From assembly GCF_022129445.1 (NCBI RefSeq), contig NZ_JADQAQ010000039.1:1-46771 (forward strand): 46,771 nt of DNA, in the 5' to 3' direction. The notes below the pieces were generated by a model. That model worked only from the letters and a program-made list of their open reading frames with translations. It did not search any database and was not told the DNA's origin. The DNA comes from Photobacterium sp. Ph5 (GTDB lineage Bacteria; Pseudomonadota; Gammaproteobacteria; Enterobacterales; Vibrionaceae). Every line of letters starts with the position of its first letter. Position 1 is the first letter of the stretch. The position numbers and the translations under genes are program-made. This document shows, one piece after another, positions 35,047 through 44,169 of the stretch.

Positions 35047-35279
35047 ATAAGCTCAGAAAAGGAAAATGCATTTAAATTTAGCAAAGGGAGCAGGATGATA
35101 GTGGCTAATTAAATAACCAACAAATATTCTTATGTAACAATATGTAACCTATAAAAAATGCCATTTTAACCTAGTTATTTTCATGAGGAATGGCTGTTAT
35201 TAATAGGCGTTTAAACGTTAACTTAAGAAGAGTTATATAAAAGCGGTAGTGTTCATGAATGCTGATAATCTTATTATAA

Positions 35280-35310
35280 AAAAGAGGCCGCTAAGTTAAC
35301 GACCTCTTTT
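35280..35310 (-). terminator. Terminator of the ABC exporter gene
   Basis: AAAAGAGGCCG and CGACCTCTTTT pair over 11 positions with one mismatch around a 9-nt loop. On the minus strand it runs into TTTTTTATAA. It separates the exporter gene from the vie operon. Confidence 0.85.
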
Positions 35311-35341
35311 AATATCAATAACGCATGGTTTAAGTTAATAG

Positions 35342-37195
35342 TTAACTTTCAGTGGCAAGGTGATTATTTTCTTCGCCAATGAAGCCACCGGTTTGATGAG
35401 CCCATAACTGAGCATAAATGCCTTTCTGATTGATGAGTTCTTGGTGTGTTCCTTGCTCAATAATTTGGCCTTTATCTAATACGATAAGACGATCCATCGC
35501 TGCAATAGTGGATAAACGGTGGGCAATCGCAATAACGGTTTTGCCTTCCATTAATTCAACCAAACTTTCTTGAATCGCGGCTTCTACTTCAGAGTCCAAC
35601 GCGGAGGTTGCTTCATCTAAAATTAAGATTGGTGCGTTCTTCAATAATACACGGGAGATAGCAATACGCTGACGTTGACCACCTGAAAGTTTAACGCCAC
35701 GTTCACCAACCTGTGCATCGTAACCAATATTACCAAACGGGTCTGTTAACGTTTCGATAAACTCATGGGCATGTGCTTGTTTGGTTGCGGCAAATAGTTG
35801 ATCGTCGCTGGCATCAGGATCACCATAAAGAATATTGTCTTTAATAGAGCGGTGAAGCAAAGACGTATCTTGTGTAACCATACCAATTTTACTGCGTAAT
35901 GAATCTTGCGTAACTTTCGCAATATCTTGACCATCAATGCGAATATTACCGCCTTCTAAATTATGAAAACGTAATAGCAAGTTAACTAATGTTGATTTAC
36001 CTGCGCCAGAGCGACCAACCAAACCGACTTTTTCGCCGGGTTTAATATTCAACGAAAGGTGATTGATAACATCTTTATTTTCGCCATAGTTAAAACTCAC
36101 GTTATCAAATTCAATGCCGCCATTTTGCACTGCTAATGGTTTAGCGTTAGGCTCATCTTCAATTTCAACTGGCTTAGAGAGTGTTTTCATACCATCAACA
36201 ACGGTACCCATATTTTCAAATAACGCACCGACTTCCCACATAATCCACATTGACATGCCGTTAATGCGTAGCGCTAAACTAATCGCAATAGCGATTGCAC
36301 CAATTTGAATGGCACTGTGCATCCATAGATAAATAGAAAGGGCAGAAATAGAAAAAAGTAACAAGTAATTAGCTAATTGAACGCAAATATCAAACCCAGT
36401 AACCAAGCGCATTTGATGATGAACCGTTGCAAGGAATCCTTTCATCCCTTTTTCTGCATAATCGGTTTCACGTTTACTGTGGGAGAATAATTTGACTGTT
36501 GCAATATTGGTATAACTGTCAACAATTCTTCCTGTCATGGTTGAGCGGGCATCAGCTTGCTCTGCTGCGACCTTCTTTAACTTAGGAACAAAGTGAATTT
36601 GAATACCAATATAAGCGATTAACCACGCCAACATAGGTAACATCAATAGCCAATCAGCTTGAGCAAGAATCACTAGCATCGAAGTAAAATAAACAGATAC
36701 GTAAACGAAAACATCAGCTGTTTTCATTACTGTTTCTCTTACTGCAAGAGATGTTTGCATTACCTTTGTTGCAATACGTCCGGCAAAGTCATCTTGGTAA
36801 AACGACAGGCTTTGTTTGAGTAGATAACGGTGGGCTTGCCAACGAATTGACATTGGGTAATTACCCAATAAAGTTTGGTGTGATAACAGGGATGAAATCA
36901 ACACCAATAGAGGCATGACAATGAGTACAACCACTGATAGCCAAATCAGCGCGGTCCCGTTTTCAGCTAAAAATGTTTTAGGATCACTGGCTGCCAGCCA
37001 ATCGACTAACTTACCCATAAACCCGAAAAGTACAACTTCGATAATAGCAACAATCGCACTGAGTAATGCCATGCAAAGTAATGGCTTTTCAAATCCTCGA
37101 GTGTAATAGCGGCAAAATGCAAAAATACCTTGGGGTGGTTGTGTGGGCTCTTGCTTTGGAAAAGCGTTAGTGAAACCTTCGAAGCGTTTGAACAT
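35342..37195 (-). CDS. ABC exporter, fused membrane and ATPase domains
   Basis: A 617-residue half-transporter of the MsbA/multidrug exporter class. The six-helix membrane domain occupies about 35-325. The nucleotide-binding domain has Walker A GRSGAGKS (394-401), signature LSGGQ (503-507), Walker B ILILDE with catalytic E528, and H-loop IAHRLS. It would act as a homodimer. Substrate unknown: lipid, drug or peptide. It is monocistronic with its own terminator. It is not MsbA itself as far as I can judge, because the lipid A gene neighbour lpxK is absent. Confidence 0.9.
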   Translation of the reverse strand: MFKRFEGFTNAFPKQEPTQPPQGIFAFCRYYTRGFEKPLLCMALLSAIVAIIEVVLFGFMGKLVDWLAASDPKTFLAENGTALIWLSVVVLIVMPLLVLISSLLSHQTLLGNYPMSIRWQAHRYLLKQSLSFYQDDFAGRIATKVMQTSLAVRETVMKTADVFVYVSVYFTSMLVILAQADWLLMLPMLAWLIAYIGIQIHFVPKLKKVAAEQADARSTMTGRIVDSYTNIATVKLFSHSKRETDYAEKGMKGFLATVHHQMRLVTGFDICVQLANYLLLFSISALSIYLWMHSAIQIGAIAIAISLALRINGMSMWIMWEVGALFENMGTVVDGMKTLSKPVEIEDEPNAKPLAVQNGGIEFDNVSFNYGENKDVINHLSLNIKPGEKVGLVGRSGAGKSTLVNLLLRFHNLEGGNIRIDGQDIAKVTQDSLRSKIGMVTQDTSLLHRSIKDNILYGDPDASDDQLFAATKQAHAHEFIETLTDPFGNIGYDAQVGERGVKLSGGQRQRIAISRVLLKNAPILILDEATSALDSEVEAAIQESLVELMEGKTVIAIAHRLSTIAAMDRLIVLDKGQIIEQGTHQELINQKGIYAQLWAHQTGGFIGEENNHLATES

Positions 37196-37506
37196 AGTTC
37201 ACCTAGTCAGTGTTTGCATTAGATTGTTAGCTGTGGAATAACGCGCTCATCAGAAAATGGGGATTAAATATGATTTATGATTGAGCGTATTACAGTAAAA
37301 CCGTACGCATGGCAGTTAATAATTTAAACACTTGCAGTGTACGAATTATCTCTAAAGGTCTCAATACGAGAATACGATTTTATAAAAATATACAAGTATG
37401 GTCAGGTTTCATTTGTAATAAATGTATACCAGTAAAAGAAAAAGGTTTGTCATGGTTAAATGACAAACCTTTAATCGCTATATTATTATGATTTTAGAGA
37501 AGAGAT
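37196..37506. other. 311-bp intergenic region between NSS gene and ABC exporter gene
   Basis: Both flanking genes run on the minus strand. The region holds the ABC exporter promoter side and, at the left end, the NSS gene terminator (37441-37472). I see no gene. Confidence 0.5.
37441..37472 (-). terminator. Terminator of the NSS transporter gene
   Basis: aaaggtttgtca and tgacaaaccttt form a perfect 12-bp stem with an 8-nt loop, followed on the minus strand by TTCTTTTAC. Confidence 0.85.
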
Positions 37507-38937
37507 TTAAAGCTTCTTAGAGAAAATCCCACACAGTGCAATAATTGCTAAGCCTAGTAACATGATGTCGCCTTTATCACTATCAAAACCTGCTTTTACC
37601 CCTGAAATAGCAACAATAGCGATAGCAACTGGGATGATGTATTTGATCAATACATACCAAAGGTTGAATAGTGGGAAAGCCACTTTTCCATCATTGGTAA
37701 TTTCTTTTTTTAGCTCACTTCGGTCTAAACGCCAGCCAGCAAATAGACACACCAACATACCGCCAACAGCAAGGAAGATTTTGTCTGTTAGTAAGTCGAA
37801 GATATCAAATGCTCCCGTGTCGAACAGTTTAGGACCAAAGCCACCAATAGATAGTGAAGCTAGAATACAAAGTAGCGCCATCACAATACTTGCGCTGATC
37901 ACAGCAGTAACACGGCTTAAACCTTTCTCGTCAATTAAGTAAGCGACAACGACTTCAAGTAATGACACTGACGATGTTAATGCAGCCACACTTAAACCAA
38001 TAAAGAATAGAAGTGCTAATAAGAAACCAATACCACCCATTTCAGCAAACAATTGCGGTACAACCACAAATACTAAACCTGGACCTGCTGAAGGTTCCAT
38101 GCTGAACGCAAACATTGCAGGGAACATTGCAATACCAGCTAACAACGCAACACCTGTATCCATTGCCGTCACCATGGCAGTGGTTTGCACAATATTCTCT
38201 TTTTTACGTAAGTAACTGCCGTATGTCAGCATACAGCCCATACCTAAGCTAAGAGAAAAGAATGCTTGTCCTAATGCAGCAAGTACGACAGAGCTATCAA
38301 TTTTTGAAAAATCAGGTTTAAACAAAAACTCTAAGCCCGCCATTGCACCAGGTAAGGTAAGGCCTTTGATAGAAACAATGATTAAGATAATGAAAAGCAG
38401 TGGCATTAACACTTTACCTGCTTTTTCTATACCACCTGAAACGCCTCGGATAACGACAAAAATATTAAATAAAAGGTAAAGTCCCATCCAGAAAAGCGGT
38501 TGTATAGGATCAGAAATAAAGCCACCGAAGCTATCGTTAATAGCTGTTGGCGTACTTAATAATCCTGTTGAAATTTTATAGATATAAGCAATTGCCCAGC
38601 CACCAACAACAGGGTAAAAGCCCATGATCAGTAGACCACTTAATACTCCGATAATGCCCACAAAGGTCCAGCGACGATCGGTAGTTTTAAATGCGCCAAC
38701 GGCAGATAAACCTGTTTTACGTCCTACCGCAAATTCAGTTAGCATTACGCTGAAACCAATAAAAATAACGAAAAGTAAGTAAATAGCAACAAACGCGCCA
38801 CCACCATTTTCGCCAGCGGTATAAGGAAACTTCCAAATGTTACCTAAACCAACAGCAGATCCTGCTGCGGCCATAACAAAGCCAATTCGGGAACTCCAGT
38901 TCCCACGGTTTGGGGTTGTTGAACTTGATGTGTCCAT
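37507..38937 (-). CDS. Sodium-dependent transporter, NSS (SNF) family
   Basis: A 476-residue inner-membrane symporter with 11-12 helices. The family signature in helix 1, GSAVGLGNIWKFPYTAGENGG, carries the unwound region that binds Na+ and substrate. SLSLGMGCMLTYGSYL is the helix 6 signature. Substrates in this family are amino acids or related amines; Na+ is the driver, fitting a marine bacterium. Specificity cannot be predicted. Monocistronic. Confidence 0.92.
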   Translation of the reverse strand: MDTSSSTTPNRGNWSSRIGFVMAAAGSAVGLGNIWKFPYTAGENGGGAFVAIYLLFVIFIGFSVMLTEFAVGRKTGLSAVGAFKTTDRRWTFVGIIGVLSGLLIMGFYPVVGGWAIAYIYKISTGLLSTPTAINDSFGGFISDPIQPLFWMGLYLLFNIFVVIRGVSGGIEKAGKVLMPLLFIILIIVSIKGLTLPGAMAGLEFLFKPDFSKIDSSVVLAALGQAFFSLSLGMGCMLTYGSYLRKKENIVQTTAMVTAMDTGVALLAGIAMFPAMFAFSMEPSAGPGLVFVVVPQLFAEMGGIGFLLALLFFIGLSVAALTSSVSLLEVVVAYLIDEKGLSRVTAVISASIVMALLCILASLSIGGFGPKLFDTGAFDIFDLLTDKIFLAVGGMLVCLFAGWRLDRSELKKEITNDGKVAFPLFNLWYVLIKYIIPVAIAIVAISGVKAGFDSDKGDIMLLGLAIIALCGIFSKKL

Positions 38938-39436
38938 AAAACATCCTGTTAATGATTGTTGTGAGTCATAATTGTTATAAATATTTAGGCTTTAATATCC
39001 TTTTTATTCTTATAGTTATGCAAATGTTTGACCATAAAGCATGGAATTAAAAGTTATTTAAGCTGATAGTGTTTACATATTTAACATTTTTATCACGCAT
39101 TGGTAGGGTTGAAAATCATTAATTGTAATGAATTAGTTAATTTTCATAAAAAATATAGAAGTGTTATTAGAGGTTTACACTTTTTAGTTTTGTGCGATGT
39201 TCAATTAATCCAGATACAAAGAAGTGGAAGATTATGCTGTAAAGATGCTTTAGGTAGATAGCCTAAAATAATAAAGCTGTTTTATAAATTGATTGTGGTT
39301 TAATAATGAATATGAAACAGTAAAACGAACAGCGGTCCATTTGGTTCGTTTATATAATAAGAAAAGTCAGTCAATTGGTCATAATGTGTAATGTTGATTA
39401 GCCTCATTACACAGTGCAAAAGGAAAGATTCCCCTA
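38938..39436. other. 499-bp divergent intergenic region with two leader hairpins
   Basis: No gene seen. Near the AlkD-like gene there are two perfect hairpins: AAACGAAC/GTTCGTTT at 39323-39351 and TGTGTAATG/CATTACACA at 39385-39413, the second ending 23 bp before the ATG. A TATAAT lies at 39352-39357. The remaining 380 bp are A/T-rich with no pattern I can name. Confidence 0.55.
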
Positions 39437-40120
39437 ATGTCACTTGTTATACCTATGGTTATTTATATACAGCAGCACTTAGCGAAAGTTGCAGATAAAG
39501 CCGTTGCTGCTGATATGCAACATACACTCAAGGTAAAGCAGCCTTTTTATGGCGTAAATGCCCAGCAACGAAGTGAAATATTTAAAGATGCGAGAGCACA
39601 TACAAAGATCGATAATGCAGAAAATTATCGTCGCTTATTGCTTTGGCTATGGTCAGGCGTTTATCGTGAAGAGCGCTATTTAGCGCTTGATGCTGGTGAG
39701 TATTACCATGCATTTAGAAATGAATATGCTTTTCATACTTATGAAGAGATGTTGGAAACCGTTGATGGGGTTGATATTGCTGATCGCTTAGTCGAGCAGT
39801 TAATCAGTCCTATCGTGTTAGCGCATCGCGAATTTGAATCAAAACTGATTGAATGGCGAGAGTCTGAGAATAAATGGTTGAGACGTGCTTCACTATTAGC
39901 GCATTGTCATCACAAACAGCAAACCAATGTCGACTTACTGTGTGAGACAGTACTGTTATTAGCCGACGATAGTGATTATGAAGTGCAGCAAGCAATAGGG
40001 TTAGTATTGCGAAATTACAGTGAAACCGATTTTCCTTTCGTTGATCATTTTCTTATATCGAATATTGGAATATTAACGCCGCAAGCTAGACGAGAAGCAA
40101 GAAAGCTCTCGTTGGGATAA
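39437..40120 (+). CDS. DNA alkylation repair (AlkD-like) HEAT-repeat protein
   Basis: A 227-residue all-helical protein of the AlkD superfamily of HEAT-like DNA glycosylases, which remove N3/N7-alkylpurines. SENKWLRRASLLAHC and EVQQAIGLVLRNYSETD match the conserved AlkD blocks, including the arginine used for the DNA backbone. The usual SWWDTVD block with its catalytic-site tryptophan reads ETVDGVD here, so the tryptophan is missing while the aspartate seems kept. Activity is therefore uncertain. AGGAAAG lies 10-16 nt before the ATG; a second ATG six codons in is possible. Confidence 0.78.
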   Translation: MSLVIPMVIYIQQHLAKVADKAVAADMQHTLKVKQPFYGVNAQQRSEIFKDARAHTKIDNAENYRRLLLWLWSGVYREERYLALDAGEYYHAFRNEYAFHTYEEMLETVDGVDIADRLVEQLISPIVLAHREFESKLIEWRESENKWLRRASLLAHCHHKQQTNVDLLCETVLLLADDSDYEVQQAIGLVLRNYSETDFPFVDHFLISNIGILTPQARREARKLSLG

Positions 40121-40152
40121 TAAAGTAAGATATTAAGCATTAAAAGCTAACG

Positions 40153-40218
40153 AAAAAGCCCGTATTACGTGATAACTCTTACTAGAGCATATCGAGTTAA
40201 AACGTATACGGGCTTTTT
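40153..40218. terminator. Bidirectional terminator, AlkD-like gene / ppiB
   Basis: AAAAAGCCCGTAT pairs with ATACGGGCTTTTT at the outer ends of a long hairpin; an inner AACTC/GAGTT stem extends it. A and T tracts on both sides serve both convergent genes. Confidence 0.88.
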
Positions 40219-40219
40219 G

Positions 40220-40714
40220 TTATTCAACGATAGTGACTTTTTCAATCACAATCGGATCACGAGGTACATCTTCATGATCGCGAACAGATAATGTTTTTAC
40301 TTTTGAAATTTTGTTTACTACATCCATTCCTGCCGTTACTTGGCCAAAAACAGTGTATCCCCAGCCCACATTCGTTGTTGCTGTGTGATCAAGAAAATCA
40401 TTGTCAGCAACATTAATAAAAAACTCAGCTGTTGCTGAATGTGGTGCATCGGTTCTTGCCATAGCAATAGTACCAATCACATTTTTTAGACCACGGTTGG
40501 CTTCATTAACAATGGGAGCTCGTGTTGGTTTTTCTTTCATTTTCGCAGTGTAACCACCACCTTGGATCATAAAACCTTTGATCACACGGTGAAAAATAGT
40601 GCCGTTGTAAAAACCGTCTTGGCAATATTTTAAGAAGTTCTTAACCGTGACAGGCGCTTTTTGCTTGTTCAGCTCAATCGTAATATCGCCAACATTGGTG
40701 GTAAAAATAATCAT
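40220..40714 (-). CDS. ppiB: Peptidyl-prolyl cis-trans isomerase B (cyclophilin)
   Basis: A 164-residue cytoplasmic cyclophilin without signal peptide, same length as E. coli Ppi[15 protein letters not shown] contains the catalytic arginine, [17 protein letters not shown] the central substrate groove and [17 protein letters not shown] the C-terminal block. It catalyses proline isomerisation in protein folding. Housekeeping gene; ends at a shared terminator. Confidence 0.96.
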   Translation of the reverse strand: MIIFTTNVGDITIELNKQKAPVTVKNFLKYCQDGFYNGTIFHRVIKGFMIQGGGYTAKMKEKPTRAPIVNEANRGLKNVIGTIAMARTDAPHSATAEFFINVADNDFLDHTATTNVGWGYTVFGQVTAGMDVVNKISKVKTLSVRDHEDVPRDPIVIEKVTIVE

Positions 40715-40809
40715 CTAAAACTAACCGTGGTGTAAATTGAATCGGGCAGTATACGTAATTGTTACACTTTTTGTAGTAAAAAAAGTAATTAAAGTTCGTG
40801 CCCTAAAGA

Positions 40810-41655
40810 TCATGGCTTAAATTGAAGATCATTATTGACCAGCCTTAATCCTGCTTCTCTACCTTGTTGATAACCTTGATCTAATTTAGTGATATTTTTG
40901 GTTAATCTTTTGATCATAAATGTTTTATCAGGTGCGATGGCGGTGATTTTACAATCCTTTGGTGGATTATGAATAAAATACAATGCCTTGTTATAGCGAG
41001 ATTCTTTGGTTAAAAATTCTTGCCCAAATACGGGATTCGTACGGAATAAGCGACGTGTTAACCATGGCACCTGTCGATTTTTAGCAAACAAGCCTTGAGC
41101 ATGAGATAAAATAACCGTGATATCACGTGCGCCTTTATTGTAAGCCTCGATCACAGGGATAGGATCGGCAATACCACCATCACTCATTGCAATACCATCA
41201 ATTTGTGGAAATTGACGATAAATGATCGGTAGTGCACACGTTGCGGTCATGACTTCATTTAAGTTGCTACGTGTAACCTCAACATAGTCGGGTTCACCTG
41301 TATCGACAACCGTGGTCGTGGCGTATAGTGGTACATTACGACTTTCGTACTTATGTAGTTCTAAAGGAAGGTTACTGATACTGGTATTCCATAACCAATC
41401 AATATCAATTAAGTTCCCGCCTTTTACAAAACGCTTGTAGTTAATGAATTCTTTACTACGCGCATATTCAGTAATGACTTTATAATTACGTTGATAACTT
41501 TCACAAAGATATCCCATTAGCACGACAGAGCCTGCTGATACGCCGATGGTAAAGTCAAACGGGTTGTAGCTTCGTTCAATAAAAGCATCTAATACACCTG
41601 TGGCAAAAATGCCACGCATTGCACCACCTTCGACAACTAAAGCGCGTTTACTCAT
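40810..41655 (-). CDS. Patatin-like phospholipase (YjjU type)
   Basis: A 281-residue serine hydrolase with Ser-Asp dyad. The oxyanion loop is GGAMRG (10-15), the nucleophile is S40 in GVSAG, and the acid is D159 in SDGGIADPIP. Length and the C-terminal region resemble E. coli YjjU (357 residues) but without extra domains. There is no signal peptide, so it is probably cytoplasmic or peripheral on the inner membrane. Lipid substrate unknown. Confidence 0.9.
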   Translation of the reverse strand: MSKRALVVEGGAMRGIFATGVLDAFIERSYNPFDFTIGVSAGSVVLMGYLCESYQRNYKVITEYARSKEFINYKRFVKGGNLIDIDWLWNTSISNLPLELHKYESRNVPLYATTTVVDTGEPDYVEVTRSNLNEVMTATCALPIIYRQFPQIDGIAMSDGGIADPIPVIEAYNKGARDITVILSHAQGLFAKNRQVPWLTRRLFRTNPVFGQEFLTKESRYNKALYFIHNPPKDCKITAIAPDKTFMIKRLTKNITKLDQGYQQGREAGLRLVNNDLQFKP

Positions 41656-41834
41656 TACTGTTCCTTATCTATGGTGATTCAATTATTCCATTTTGGAATC
41701 ATATGATATTACCTTTAAGAATATGCATGAATTGAACTCGAGATCACATTTTTATGAGAATTTTGTTAATTGACGTATTATGACGGGCATTATTTTGCGT
41801 GTTTCTTTTTCCACATTTTATTTTAGGTTTTTCG

Positions 41835-42494
41835 ATGCAAATTTTCCAAAAAGATGCGATTGAGTGGTTAACAGCTTTGCCCGATCAAAGTATTGACTTG
41901 ATGATCACAGATCCACCTTATGAATCGCTTGAAAAGCATCGTTCTGTAGGAACAACAACACGATTAAAACAAAGTAAAGGGTCGAGTAACCAATGGTTTG
42001 ATATCTTCCCCAATGAACGATTTGAAAGTTTACTGACACAAGCCTATCGCGTTTTAAAACAAAATAGTCACTTCTATTTATTTTGCGATCAAGAAACAAT
42101 GTTTCACATAAAGCCGATTGCAGAGAAGGTTGGTTTTAAGTTTTGGAAACCCATAGTGTGGGATAAAGTCGCGATAGGGATGGGATACCATTATCGAGCG
42201 CGTTATGAATTTATTTTGTTTTTCGAAAAAGGAAAGCGAAAACTGAATAATTTATCGATTCCAGATGTATTGGAATGTAAGCGTGTTTACCGTGGGTATC
42301 CGACAGAAAAACCCGTCCCACTATTAGAGATATTAATAGAGCAGAGTAGTGTTGAAGGTGATGTTATTGCCGATCCGTTTTTTGGTTCAGGCTCAACGTT
42401 AGTGGCGGCAGATAAGTTATCACGCCAAGCATGGGGTAGCGATATCTCTGATTCAGCCCATCAACATTTTAAACAACGTCTATCGTCGCGATAG
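41835..42494 (+). CDS. Orphan beta-class DNA adenine methyltransferase
   Basis: A 219-residue site-specific methyltransferase. Catalytic DPPY (26-29) comes first and the AdoMet motif DPFFGSGST (180-188) near the C-terminus, so the order is beta class. YRVLKQNSHFYLFCD and GYPTEKPVPLLE are typical. The target-recognition region is short (about 30-60 and 105-150). No restriction endonuclease gene is beside it, so it looks like a solitary modification enzyme. ATG at 41835 is chosen because tttagg lies 8 nt upstream; the frame extends to 41799 with no ribosome site. Specificity unknown (N6-adenine inferred from DPPY). Confidence 0.85.
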   Translation: MQIFQKDAIEWLTALPDQSIDLMITDPPYESLEKHRSVGTTTRLKQSKGSSNQWFDIFPNERFESLLTQAYRVLKQNSHFYLFCDQETMFHIKPIAEKVGFKFWKPIVWDKVAIGMGYHYRARYEFILFFEKGKRKLNNLSIPDVLECKRVYRGYPTEKPVPLLEILIEQSSVEGDVIADPFFGSGSTLVAADKLSRQAWGSDISDSAHQHFKQRLSSR

Positions 42495-42520
42495 ACGACA
42501 TTTTTAAGCTAGGAACATAC

Positions 42521-43135
42521 ATGACCCAACAGGGAAAAATTATTAGCTGGAATCAGCAAAAAGGTTTTGGATTTATTGCACCAGATAACGGCGAGCAAGA
42601 TGTTTTTTTTCACGTCTCTGCATTGCCGGATAAACAGTGTCGTCCTCGTATTAATGAGGCCGTGACATTTCGAGTAGGTAAAGATAAAAAAGGGCGCATG
42701 TCTGCAATAACGGTGACATTTATGAAAGCACATTCAGGTTTAGATAAATACACTGCTTCATTTTCAAAAGCACAGTGGTTTAGTGTTATCTTTTTAGCTT
42801 TTGTTGCGATATCGATAGTGCTTTTTCATACGCCTTACCAAGTATTGATCGGCTATCTAGTATTAAGTATCGTGACATTTGCCGTATATGCACATGACAA
42901 ACGTGCTGCTCAATCAGATAAATGGCGTACTAAAGAAGCAACGTTGCATCTGTTGGCGTTAGTCGGTGGTTGGCCCGGTGCGTTGTGGGCACAAAAGATA
43001 TTGCGTCATAAATCTCAAAAACAGCCATTTAAAGCCATATTGTGGATAATGATCATACTTAACTGCGCGGCGTTTATTCTATCGTTTACCCCAGAAGGGA
43101 TGACGTTAATCAAACAAGTGTTGCAGCTAATTTAA
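42521..43135 (+). CDS. Cold-shock domain / DUF1294 membrane protein
   Basis: A 204-residue fusion. The N-terminal cold-shock domain (1-70) has RNP1 KGFGFIA and RNP2 DVFFHVSAL and should bind single-stranded nucleic acid. The C-terminal DUF1294 part (about 85-200) has three or four membrane helices and the conserved block VYAHDKRAAQSDKWRTKEATLHLLALVGGWPGAL. This fusion is widespread; function unknown. It starts 26 bp after the methyltransferase stop and is probably co-transcribed. Confidence 0.9.
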   Translation: MTQQGKIISWNQQKGFGFIAPDNGEQDVFFHVSALPDKQCRPRINEAVTFRVGKDKKGRMSAITVTFMKAHSGLDKYTASFSKAQWFSVIFLAFVAISIVLFHTPYQVLIGYLVLSIVTFAVYAHDKRAAQSDKWRTKEATLHLLALVGGWPGALWAQKILRHKSQKQPFKAILWIMIILNCAAFILSFTPEGMTLIKQVLQLI

Positions 43136-43141
43136 AATAGA

Positions 43142-43170
43142 GAGTGATTCATTAAGGTAACGAATCACTC
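43142..43170. terminator. Hairpin between CSD-DUF1294 gene and lipoprotein gene
   Basis: gagtgattc and gaatcactc form a 9-bp stem around an 11-nt loop. A short T run (tctatttt) follows on the minus strand; none follows on the plus strand. Confidence 0.5.
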
Positions 43171-43235
43171 ACTACTCATCGTTCAGCACATCTAATACCA
43201 TAAATTACAACAAGGTGTGCTGTACGATAATTGAT

Positions 43236-43868
43236 TTATCGAGCAACGGAAATGTGACCTGCAGCATCGGCAGACCAGGTAAAGTGTTGGTTATCTTTAC
43301 CTGTAATAATTGCGCTACCATTTGTGATATACGGATGAACTTCATTGATATTGTATTGGTATGTCAGCGGTGATGTAGATTCTGTAGACCAGTACTTAGC
43401 CTCATTTTCTGCAGTATTCATTAACATGCCTTTAAATGTGATTTGATTACTATTATTCATCGTCATGATGTAATCATCGTCTGTTTTATCATTTAGGCTT
43501 AATGTAATCACTTCACCATTTGTGATCGCGTTGTGCGTGGTAAACTGCATAGCTTCAATGGTATGAATAATAACCCTGTCAGTTTGTTTTTCTACCTTGA
43601 TACGACCTTTTGCTACCGCAATATCAATATTGCCCTGAATTTCAGGGATATAACATTCATTAGAATTACCAACCGGTAGATTTTCAGCACAGTCTTTTGC
43701 TGCTTTTGCAACAACAGTTAAGGCATCAGCGGTTACGTCTGCATAGTTTTGTAAATCAGCTTGGCTCAAGTTATTAACGTCAATACCGCCGTGTTCTACA
43801 ACTTCATCACCAGCGTTACAACCCAATAATGTTGTTACTACCATTGCTGCTAAACATAACTTCTTCAT
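43236..43868 (-). CDS. Putative lipoprotein, paralog A
   Basis: A 210-residue predicted lipoprotein. Signal MKKLCLAAMVVTTLLGC has lipobox LLGC (C17). Then comes the shared N-terminal block NAGDEVVEHGGID and a strand-rich body with ITGKDNQHFTWSADAAG at the end. A cysteine pair (KDCAE and NECYI) may form a disulfide. I recognise no family. It is a clear paralog of the protein at 44170-44811; signal, first 40 residues, KYWSTEST and the C-terminal block are nearly the same. Ribosome site aaagg 7 nt upstream. Confidence 0.75.
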   Translation of the reverse strand: MKKLCLAAMVVTTLLGCNAGDEVVEHGGIDVNNLSQADLQNYADVTADALTVVAKAAKDCAENLPVGNSNECYIPEIQGNIDIAVAKGRIKVEKQTDRVIIHTIEAMQFTTHNAITNGEVITLSLNDKTDDDYIMTMNNSNQITFKGMLMNTAENEAKYWSTESTSPLTYQYNINEVHPYITNGSAIITGKDNQHFTWSADAAGHISVAR

Positions 43869-43980
43869 GCAAGACCTTTTTTCAATATATGAATAAATAT
43901 TGCGAGAGATGGTAGGTTATGAATAAATTGAAAGAAATCATTCGCAGCATGAATGAGTTTGTTTTAACAAAGAGATGACA
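43869..43980 (-). repeat. Duplicated leader region, copy A (copy B at 44812-44925)
   Basis: The two lipoprotein genes share upstream sequence: ttcaatatatgaat, aatattgcg, the segment near gaaatcatt(c/t), and acaaagagatgaca, in the same order and spacing. It shows that the duplication included the promoter. Confidence 0.75.
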
Positions 43981-44123
43981 GTTATGGCATTTTTAAGCGA
44001 TTTTCATGACATTTGTCTAACAGAGCAACTCTGGTGCTGCATGATGTTAACTTGGGCGTGGAAAAGTAAAGGCTTATTGTAGCTGGAATATTGTTTAAAT
44101 TAACAAGTGGTTAAATATAAAAA

Positions 44124-44146
44124 CCAGCACTACGTTATAGTGCTGG
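44124..44146 (-). terminator. Terminator of lipoprotein paralog B
   Basis: CCAGCACTA and TAGTGCTGG form a 9-bp stem with a 5-nt loop, followed on the minus strand by TTTTTATATTT. Confidence 0.85.
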
Positions 44147-44169
44147 ATAAATGAATGCTAATCGGAATT

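Larger units (their letters stand above)
43869..44169. other. 301-bp spacer between the lipoprotein paralogs
   Basis: It holds the leader of paralog A, which is a diverged copy of the leader of paralog B, and the terminator of paralog B at 44124-44146. No gene is seen. Confidence 0.6.

Noticed and set aside
41835..42494. Part of a restriction-modification system
   Set aside because: No endonuclease or specificity gene lies within several kilobases on either side.
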